This document shows, one piece after another, positions 1-4,943 of a stretch of DNA of 10,554 nt. The notes under the pieces were generated by a model, which saw only the letters and a list, made by a program, of their open reading frames with translations, did not search any database and was not told the DNA's origin. Origin of the DNA: DASRJX01 sp035649235 (GTDB lineage: Bacteria; Acidobacteriota; Polarisedimenticolia; Gp22-AA2); NCBI GenBank assembly GCA_035649235.1, contig DASRJX010000261.1, forward strand, positions 1-10,554, in the 5' to 3' direction. Each line of letters begins with the position of its first letter. The first letter of the stretch is position 1. A program made the translations under genes and the position numbers.

Positions 1-50
1 AGCCCGACGTTGACGCCAATGAGGAGGGTGCCGAGACTCAGCCGCCGCAT
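1..50 (-). CDS. Partial membrane-anchored protein downstream of cysW (N-terminus only)
   Basis: Only the first 16 codons lie in the window, starting at the ATG at 50-48 and running off the left edge. They read MRRLSLGTLLIGVNVG, a short basic stretch followed by a hydrophobic run, as expected for a signal anchor or first transmembrane helix. The start lies 4 bases beyond the cysW stop, so the gene probably belongs to the sulfate operon. Another ATG (58-56) overlaps the cysW stop but reaches a stop after six codons, so I prefer the second ATG. This N-terminus would suit a membrane sensor such as a HAMP histidine kinase, but that is a guess from 16 residues and no function is claimed. Confidence 0.45.
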   Translation of the reverse strand, partial: MRRLSLGTLLIGVNVG

Positions 51-54
51 CGGC

Positions 55-927
55 TCATGATAGCAGCCGGCCGGATTTTCCCTCGACCAGTCCCTTGACG
101 ACGAGGGTGACGAGGGCCAGGAAGGTGAGCAGCGACGCGACGGCGAACGAGGCGGCGAACTGGTACTCGTTGTAGAGGATCTCGACGTGCAGCGGGATGG
201 TGTTGGTCATGCCGCGGATGTGCCCGGAGACGACGGAGACGGCGCCGAACTCCCCCATCGCGCGCGCGTTGCAGAGGACGATGCCGTACAGGAGCCCCCA
301 GCGGATCTTGGGCAGGCTGACGCGGAAGAAGGTCTGCCAGCCGCTCGCGCCGAGGGTGATCGCGGCCTCCTCCTCGTCGCTCCCCTGGGCCCGCATGAGC
401 GGGATCAGCTCGCGCGCCACGTACGGGGAGGTCACGAACAGGGTCGCGAGCACGAGCCCCGGGAGCGCGAACATGATCTTGACGTCGTGCCGGATGAGCC
501 AGGGCCCCAGCAGGCCGTGGGCGCCGAAGAGGAGGACGAACAGCATGCCCGAGATCACCGGGGAGACGCTGAACGGCAGGTCGATCAGGGTCGTCAGGAC
601 CTGCTTGCCGCGGAAGTCGAACCGGGAGATGGCCCAGGCCGCGGCCAGGCCGAACAGGGCGTTGAAGGGCACGACGATGGCGGCCACGACGAGCGTGAGC
701 CTGATCGCCGAGAGCGCGAACGGGTCGGCGATGGCCTGCAGGTAGACGGAGAGGCCGTTGCGGAGCGCCTCGGTGAACACGACCAGGAGCGGCAGGAAGA
801 GGAACAGGACGAGGAAGGCGAGCGACAAGCCGATGAGGACGTAGCGGACCGGGCGGGGCTCCGACAGGTGATCGAGGCGCGCAGGACCGCCCGGATCGCG
901 GCGAGAGGGGGACACGGGGGAGGGCAT
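55..927 (-). CDS. cysW: Sulfate/thiosulfate ABC transporter permease CysW
   Basis: Inner-membrane permease of 290 aa that pairs with CysT to form the channel for sulfate and thiosulfate import, powered by CysA. The protein has about six hydrophobic segments (first about 29-53). The cytoplasmic EAA coupling loop is at about 185-206 (EEEAAITLGASGWQTF...), followed by the CysW-typical ARAMGEFGAVSVVSG stretch at 221-235. Residues 110-125 (IDLPFSVSPVISG region) also match the family closely. Length is normal for CysW, with a shorter C-terminal tail than the E. coli protein. The ATG lies one base beyond the cysT stop (TAG-A-ATG) and has no clear Shine-Dalgarno of its own. An 18-base G/C palindrome sits just upstream. 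Translation therefore probably depends on coupling to cysT. The stop TGA is followed within 4 bases by another reading frame. Confidence 0.97.
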   Translation of the reverse strand: MPSPVSPSRRDPGGPARLDHLSEPRPVRYVLIGLSLAFLVLFLFLPLLVVFTEALRNGLSVYLQAIADPFALSAIRLTLVVAAIVVPFNALFGLAAAWAISRFDFRGKQVLTTLIDLPFSVSPVISGMLFVLLFGAHGLLGPWLIRHDVKIMFALPGLVLATLFVTSPYVARELIPLMRAQGSDEEEAAITLGASGWQTFFRVSLPKIRWGLLYGIVLCNARAMGEFGAVSVVSGHIRGMTNTIPLHVEILYNEYQFAASFAVASLLTFLALVTLVVKGLVEGKSGRLLS

Positions 928-928
928 T

Positions 929-1774
929 CTAGCCCGCCGCCGCGCGCGCGCGGCGCAACCCGCGCCACGACAGCGCGTTGATGAACAGGAGCAGCGAGAA
1001 GGACGCCAGAAGGAAGACGAGCGCGATGGCCGCGGCGCCCGCGTAGTCGAACTGCTCCAGCTTGATCATGATGAGGAGCGGCGTGATCTCGGAGCGCATC
1101 GGCATGTTGCCGGCGATGAAGATGACCGAGCCGTACTCGCCCAGCCCGCGGGCGAACGCCAGGGTGAACCCGGTGAGGACGGTCGGCAGGAGCCCCGGCA
1201 GGATGACGCGCAGGAAGGTCTGGAGCCGCCCCGCGCCGAGGGTCGCCGCGGCCCCCTCGATCTGGGGATCGAGCTCGCGCAGCACCGGCTGGACGGTCCG
1301 GACGACGAACGGCAGGCCGACGAAGGTGAGGGCGACCACGACCCCGAGCGGCGTGTACGCGACCTTGATCCCCCGCGGCTCGAGCAGGCGCCCCACCCAG
1401 CCGTTGCCGGAGTAAAAGGTGGTCAGGACGATGCCGGCGACGGCCGTCGGCAGGGCGAAGGGGAGATCGACGAGCCCGTCGACGAGCCGCTTGAAGGGGA
1501 ATGTATAGCGCTCCAGCACCCAGGCGACGAGCAGGCCGAAGACGGCATTGATGGAGGCGGCCGCGAACGAGGCCAGGAAGCTGAGCCGGTAGGCGGCGAG
1601 CGCGCGCGGCTCGGTCACGGTGGCCCAGAACTCCGGCCAGGTGATGGTGGCGGACTTCAGGACCAGGGTCGCGAGCGGGATCAGGATGACGAGGACCAGG
1701 TAAGTCAGCGTGATCCCCATCGACAGGCCGAATCCGGGAAGGATCCGGCCGCGGCCCCGCCCCTTCTCCGCCAT
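929..1774 (-). CDS. cysT: Sulfate/thiosulfate ABC transporter permease CysT (CysU)
   Basis: Inner-membrane permease of 281 aa, partner of CysW in the sulfate importer. About six hydrophobic segments are visible, the first at about 18-40. The EAA loop is at about 173-193 (EGAAATLGAGRLQTFLRV...). Conserved CysT signatures include DLPFALPTAVAG (103-114), PFVVRTVQPVL (155-165) and RGLGEYGSVIFIAGN (209-223). The start ATG is 3 bases beyond the sbp stop and is preceded by GGGAGA with about 6-7 bases of spacing, a good ribosome-binding site. The C-terminus is Arg/Ala-rich (RGLRRARAAAG) and is encoded by an alternating CG tract. Family identity is very clear. What cannot be told from sequence is preference between sulfate, thiosulfate, and related oxyanions. 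Confidence 0.97.
   Translation of the reverse strand: MAEKGRGRGRILPGFGLSMGITLTYLVLVILIPLATLVLKSATITWPEFWATVTEPRALAAYRLSFLASFAAASINAVFGLLVAWVLERYTFPFKRLVDGLVDLPFALPTAVAGIVLTTFYSGNGWVGRLLEPRGIKVAYTPLGVVVALTFVGLPFVVRTVQPVLRELDPQIEGAAATLGAGRLQTFLRVILPGLLPTVLTGFTLAFARGLGEYGSVIFIAGNMPMRSEITPLLIMIKLEQFDYAGAAAIALVFLLASFSLLLFINALSWRGLRRARAAAG
938..955. repeat. 18-bp perfect G/C palindrome at the cysT-cysW junction
   Basis: The 18 bases are self-complementary (CGCCGCGCG and its mirror) and contain a 12-base alternating CG run (941-952). They lie in the last codons of cysT, with the near edge 10 bases upstream of the cysW ATG. In mRNA they could form a very stable hairpin over the cysW initiation region. 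As DNA, the alternating CG run is a Z-forming type of sequence. Ala/Arg codon use in a GC-rich genome can create such runs by chance. Confidence 0.6.
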
Positions 1775-1777
1775 GCG

Positions 1778-2791
1778 TTATCTCCCGGCCTGGTAGATCT
1801 GATCGAACACGCCGCCGTCGGCGAAGTGCGTCTTCTGGGCCTTCGCCCAGCCGCCGAAGGCCTCGTCGATGGTGAACAGATTCAACTTGGGATACTGCTC
1901 CGCGTGCTTCGCGGCGGCCGTCTCGAGACGCGGGCGGTAGTAGTGCCGGGCGGCGATCTCCTGCGCCTCAGGCGTGTAGAGGAACTCGAGGTAGGCCTGG
2001 GCCACGGCCGCGGTCTTGTGCTTCGCGGCCACCTTGTCGACGACCGCCACGGGCGGCTCGGCCAGGATGCTCGTGGGAGGCGCGACGATCTCGAACTTCC
2101 CCTTGCCCAGCTCGCGCATGGCGAGGAGCGCCTCGCTCTCCCAGGCGACCAGGACGTCGCCGATGCCCCGCTCGACGAAGGTGATGGTCGAGCCTCGGGC
2201 CCCGGTGTCCAGGATCGGGACGTTCTTGAAGATGCGCGTCACGAGGTCCTTGGCCTTCGCCGCGTCCCCTCCGGAACGCCGCTGCGTCGCCCCCCAGGCG
2301 GCGAGGTAGTTCCAGCGCGCCCCGCCGGAGGTCTTGGGGTTCGGGGTGATGACCGCGACGCCGGGCTTCGCCAGGTCCTCCCAGTCCTTGATGTTCTTCG
2401 GGTTCCCCTGGCGGACCAGGAACACGATCGTCGAGGTGTAGGGGGCGCTGTTGTTCGGCAGGCGTGACTGCCAGGTGCGCGGCAGGAGTCCCGCGGCAGC
2501 CAGGGCGTCGATGTCGTAGGCCAGGGCCAGCGTCACGACGTCGGCCTCCAGACCGTCGATCACCGTGCGGGCCTGTTTCCCAGAGCCGCCGTGCGACTGG
2601 CTCACGGTGACGCTGTCGCCGGTCTTCTCCTTCCAGTGCTTCGCGAACGCGGCGTTGACGTCCTGGTACAACTCGCGGGTCGGGTCGTAGGAGACGTTGA
2701 GCAGCCTGACGTCCGCGGCCACGACCGCGGACTGAACGAGCGCGGCCGCGGCGAATGCCGCGAGCACGCGGAAGATTCTTCGAGTCGGCAT
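1778..2791 (-). CDS. sbp: Periplasmic sulfate-binding protein Sbp
   Basis: Periplasmic solute-binding protein of 337 aa that captures sulfate and delivers it to CysT/CysW. Residues 1-25 form a Sec signal peptide (basic PTRR, hydrophobic core, cleavage near VVA-A). The mature protein opens with the hallmark NVSYDPTREL (32-41). Both classical signatures of prokaryotic sulfate-binding proteins are present: KEKTGDSVTVSQS (54-66) and NPKTSGGAR (151-159). SHGGSGKQA (66-74) and DTGARGSTITFVERGIGDV (195-213) also match E. coli Sbp. The reading frame is open far upstream, antisense-free but within cysA sequence in another frame; I chose the ATG at 2791 because it begins the signal peptide and has GGAGG 8 bases before it. 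It starts 14 bases beyond the cysA stop. An in-frame ATG at 2806 would add five residues (MEDTT) and lacks a comparable ribosome-binding site. CysP is the alternative name for thiosulfate-preferring relatives; the motifs favour Sbp. Confidence 0.96.
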   Translation of the reverse strand: MPTRRIFRVLAAFAAAALVQSAVVAADVRLLNVSYDPTRELYQDVNAAFAKHWKEKTGDSVTVSQSHGGSGKQARTVIDGLEADVVTLALAYDIDALAAAGLLPRTWQSRLPNNSAPYTSTIVFLVRQGNPKNIKDWEDLAKPGVAVITPNPKTSGGARWNYLAAWGATQRRSGGDAAKAKDLVTRIFKNVPILDTGARGSTITFVERGIGDVLVAWESEALLAMRELGKGKFEIVAPPTSILAEPPVAVVDKVAAKHKTAAVAQAYLEFLYTPEAQEIAARHYYRPRLETAAAKHAEQYPKLNLFTIDEAFGGWAKAQKTHFADGGVFDQIYQAGR

Positions 2792-2805
2792 CGTCGTGTC
2801 CTCCA

Positions 2806-4755
2806 TCAGGTTCGCCAGGGGTCCTCGGTGTGCGGCCGGACGATCAGGACCGGCCGTTCGGCGGCGTCTTCGATCAGGTCTTTGATCAGGCCGTCGAGCG
2901 CTATCCGGCCGCGCCAGTCGGGGAGCGGGGCGCCGAAGATCAGGAGGTCGTGATCCCCCTCGCCGAGCTGCGCCCGGATCTGGTCGCGCACCTCCCCCCG
3001 GCGGATGACGCTCTTCGACGTGACGTCCATGAGCGACAGCGTGCGCAGGCACGCGGCCAGGAAGCGCTCTGCCTGGCGGCGCTCGAGGTCGGAGGCTTCC
3101 TCCGACAGGACGGTCACGATCGTGGCCTCGGTGCCCAGGTGGCGGATCAGGCGTCCCGCGAACAGCACGTCCTCCTTGGCGGGCTCGCCAACCGCGATGC
3201 TGATGAGCGCCCGCGACGGGACCAGGGGCGCCCCGGCCGGCCGGGGCGCGGCCCCCGGCTTCGGAGGGACCGGCGTCCGCCCGGAAGATTGGGGCAGCGG
3301 CGACGGGACGAGGAGCAGGTTGTGATCGCCGGCCTGCAGGAGCCGCTCGGCCAGCTCGACCCGGTCCCGGCCCGGGAGCGCGTGCACCAGGAGGTCGTAG
3401 TGCCTCCGTCCCGACTCCTGCGCCACGGCCTCCACGAGGGGATCCGGCGAGGGCCGCGACTCGACCGACGGCAGGAGCGAGCCGATCCACTCGCGCGCCT
3501 GCTGCAGCTGGGCGTCGGCCCGGGTGTCGTCGGTGGCGAAGGCCAGGAGGGTGACGCGGGCCTGAGCGAGCCGCGCGAGCTGCGAGCCCATCTCCAGGGC
3601 GGCGCGCGATTCGGGCGACCCGTCGGTGGGGAAGAGGAAGCTGAGCCCCGGATGGGTCAGGGCGTGCACGCGCCGGACGCCGACCCAGGCCTTGTCCCCC
3701 TGCCGCAGCGGGAACCGGCGCGCCTGGTGCTGCGAGCGGGTGGCGTCGATGAGGACGAAATCGCCGCCGAACGGGGCGGAGGGCGCTATCGGACGCACGC
3801 CCTGGAGCTTCGGCATCCGCAGCCGCAGCCTTTCGAAGGAACCGAGGAATCCTCGGTCCTCGACGACCGCCTCGCCCAGGAGCGGCCATCCCAGCGCCTC
3901 GGAGGAGGTCTTGACCGCCACGTCCTCCGGCCGGAACAGCACCTGCACGCGCCGCGTGCCGGCGACCGGCGGCATTCCCGTGCTCATGGGGAAGTGCAGC
4001 GGCCCGAGCCGCACGCCGTCGGGGGCGGTAGCGCCGACCATCAGGTTCGCCGTCCCCAGGAAGGTGGCCACGAACTCGGTCTGCGGCCTCAGGTACAGCT
4101 CCCAGGGAGGCCCCGATTCGAGCAGCCGCCCGAAGTTCATCACGCCGATCCGATCCGCCAGCTCGAACGCCTCCTCCTGATCGTGGGTCACGAAGATGGT
4201 CGAGATCTTCAGCTCGCGCTGGATGGCGCGGACGGTGCGGCGCAGCTCCGTCCGGATGCGGGCGTCGAGGGCGCCGAACGGCTCGTCGAGCAGCAGCACC
4301 TCGGGACTGTGCGCCAGGGCCCGGGCCAGCCCGACGCGCTGCTGCTGGCCGCCGGAGAGCTGCTGCGGGAAGCGGCGTCCCAGCCCGGCGAGACCGACCA
4401 GCTCCAGGAGCTCGTCGCGGCGCCGCCGGCGCTCGGCGCGCGGCACCTTCCTGACGCGCAGGGGGAACTCGATGTTCTCTCCCACCGACATGTGGCGGAA
4501 CAGGGCGTAGCTCTGGAACACGAACCCGATGCCCCGCCGTCGTGGCGGGAGCCGCGTGACGTCCCGGCCGTGCAGCAGGACGTGCCCGCCGTCGATGTCG
4601 GTCAGGCCGGCGATGAGCCGGAGCACCGTGCTCTTGCCGCTGCCGCTCGGGCCGAGCAGGACGAAGAACTCCCCGTCGCCGACTTCGAGCGACACGTTGT
4701 TGACGACGGGGTGGTCGTCGTACTGCTTGATCAGTCGTTCGAGCTGGATCGACAT
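2806..4755 (-). CDS. cysA: Sulfate ABC transporter ATPase CysA fused to two C-terminal Usp-like domains
   Basis: Cytoplasmic ATPase that drives the CysT/CysW permease, here 649 aa rather than the usual roughly 330-370. ABC domain: Walker A GPSGSGKST (35-43), Q-loop Q81, signature LSGGQQQR (133-140), Walker B VLLLDEPF (153-160), D-loop GALD (161-164) and switch histidine H191. A TOBE-like regulatory domain follows (about 268-370, with RRVQVLFRPEDVAV). Beyond it is a universal-stress-protein-like unit at about 371-486, starting FLFPTDGSPESRAALEMG. A Pro/Ala-rich linker (about 487-512) leads to a second Usp-like unit (about 513-641) ending DLLIFGAP...RPVLIVRP. Neither unit shows the canonical Usp ATP-binding pattern G-2x-G-9x-G-S/T. 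The start ATG at 4755 matches the family N-terminus and has CGGAG about 9 bases upstream. It is the first gene of the operon, 14 bases before sbp. The single frame is open throughout, so the fusion is seen directly; its role is unknown. Confidence 0.95.
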   Translation of the reverse strand: MSIQLERLIKQYDDHPVVNNVSLEVGDGEFFVLLGPSGSGKSTVLRLIAGLTDIDGGHVLLHGRDVTRLPPRRRGIGFVFQSYALFRHMSVGENIEFPLRVRKVPRAERRRRRDELLELVGLAGLGRRFPQQLSGGQQQRVGLARALAHSPEVLLLDEPFGALDARIRTELRRTVRAIQRELKISTIFVTHDQEEAFELADRIGVMNFGRLLESGPPWELYLRPQTEFVATFLGTANLMVGATAPDGVRLGPLHFPMSTGMPPVAGTRRVQVLFRPEDVAVKTSSEALGWPLLGEAVVEDRGFLGSFERLRLRMPKLQGVRPIAPSAPFGGDFVLIDATRSQHQARRFPLRQGDKAWVGVRRVHALTHPGLSFLFPTDGSPESRAALEMGSQLARLAQARVTLLAFATDDTRADAQLQQAREWIGSLLPSVESRPSPDPLVEAVAQESGRRHYDLLVHALPGRDRVELAERLLQAGDHNLLLVPSPLPQSSGRTPVPPKPGAAPRPAGAPLVPSRALISIAVGEPAKEDVLFAGRLIRHLGTEATIVTVLSEEASDLERRQAERFLAACLRTLSLMDVTSKSVIRRGEVRDQIRAQLGEGDHDLLIFGAPLPDWRGRIALDGLIKDLIEDAAERPVLIVRPHTEDPWRT

Positions 4756-4784
4756 CGCTCCAAGCTCCGAGATTCCGGTGACAT
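4731..4784 (-). other. Possible 17-codon micro-ORF overlapping the cysA start
   Basis: An ATG 29 bases upstream of the cysA ATG opens a short frame, MSPESRSLERCRSSSND, that ends 25 bases inside cysA in a different frame. Six of 17 residues are serine and one is cysteine, a suggestive composition for a leader peptide ahead of a sulfate/cysteine-supply operon. There is no convincing ribosome-binding site: the nearest GGAGG lies too far upstream. It may be chance. Confidence 0.15.
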
Positions 4785-4794
4785 AGCGGTGACA
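4776..4794. promoter_or_regulatory. Tandem direct repeat, possible operator in the cysA leader
   Basis: CGGTGACA occurs exactly at 4776-4783 and again at 4787-4794, offset by 11 bases, about one helical turn. This places the copies on the same DNA face, as for two protein half-sites. It lies 21-39 bases upstream of the cysA ATG. A protein bound here could act as a roadblock, or the repeat could act at RNA level. No regulator can be named from the sequence. Confidence 0.3.
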
Positions 4795-4808
4795 GAGCGC
4801 CCGAGGGG

Positions 4809-4912
4809 CCGCCTCCGGTGCCCTGTTACGCTTCCGGCGCGGCGGATCGGTTCCGGGCTCACCTCCCGGTGCCCGAGGCCGGGTCCGCCTCCCACCGGGG
4901 CGCGAACTCCCC
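4809..4912 (-). ncRNA. Candidate structured 5' leader of the sulfate operon with mutually exclusive hairpins
   Basis: Read on the minus strand, three overlapping helices can be drawn by eye. Hairpin A (4912-4897) is GGGGAGUUCGCGCCCC, with a UUCG loop closed by G-C, an A-G mismatch and four G-C pairs. Hairpin B (4899-4865) has a 7-pair stem CCCGGUG/CACCGGG, a 9-base bulge GGAGGCGGA on the 5' side, and a 4-pair upper stem CCCG/CGGG with loop GCCU. Hairpin C (4869-4853) is CCGGGAGGUGAGCCCGG with five pairs and a 7-base loop. B shares bases with both A and C, so either A plus C, or B, can form. A fourth stem (4845-4809) joins CCGCC and CCGG to CCGG and GGCGG, nine pairs in all. I do not recognise a known riboswitch class; cobalamin, SAM-I and TPP core motifs are absent. 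There is no U-tract, so Rho-independent attenuation is not obvious. Confidence 0.4.
4853..4893 (-). repeat. Imperfect 15-base tandem repeat in the cysA leader
   Basis: GGGAGGCGGACCCGG (4893-4879) and GGGAGGTGAGCCCGG (4867-4853) are 26 bases apart and match at 12 of 15 positions. All three differences are transitions. Each copy has a GGG and a CCC flanking a loop of the form AGGYGRR, so the leader may present two near-identical loops. This is an alternative reading of the structure drawn for the whole leader. Confidence 0.4.
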
Positions 4913-4914
4913 TC

Positions 4915-4943
4915 AAGATACCTGCCTGAGGTGACGAGGTCAG
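4915..4943 (-). promoter_or_regulatory. Possible sigma70-type promoter of the sulfate operon
   Basis: Minus strand: a -35-like CTGACC (4943-4938, 4 of 6 consensus bases) and a -10-like TATCTT (4920-4915, 4 of 6) are separated by exactly 17 bases. Transcription would begin a few bases downstream, near 4910, at the first hairpin of the structured leader. The -35 overlaps the stop codon of the preceding transporter gene. The match is modest, and promoter rules in this phylum are poorly known. Confidence 0.35.

Noticed and set aside
2792..3889. Upstream extension of the sbp reading frame
   Set aside because: It runs inside cysA in another frame and encodes Arg/Ala/Pro-rich sequence; the signal peptide and ribosome-binding site fix the start at 2791.
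4809..4912. Known riboswitch (SAM-I, cobalamin, TPP) upstream of the sulfate operon
   Set aside because: I looked for their conserved core motifs by eye and did not find them, so no known class is claimed.
2755..4929. 724-codon open frame on the plus strand opposite cysA
   Set aside because: Its protein is Arg/Gly/Pro/His-rich with no recognisable domain, and it is antisense to a gene with all ABC motifs. It is a GC-driven shadow.
4913..4934. Inverted repeat CCTCA/TGAGG after the exporter stop as a terminator
   Set aside because: Only five pairs with a 12-base loop and no T-tract; it overlaps the likely promoter of the next operon.
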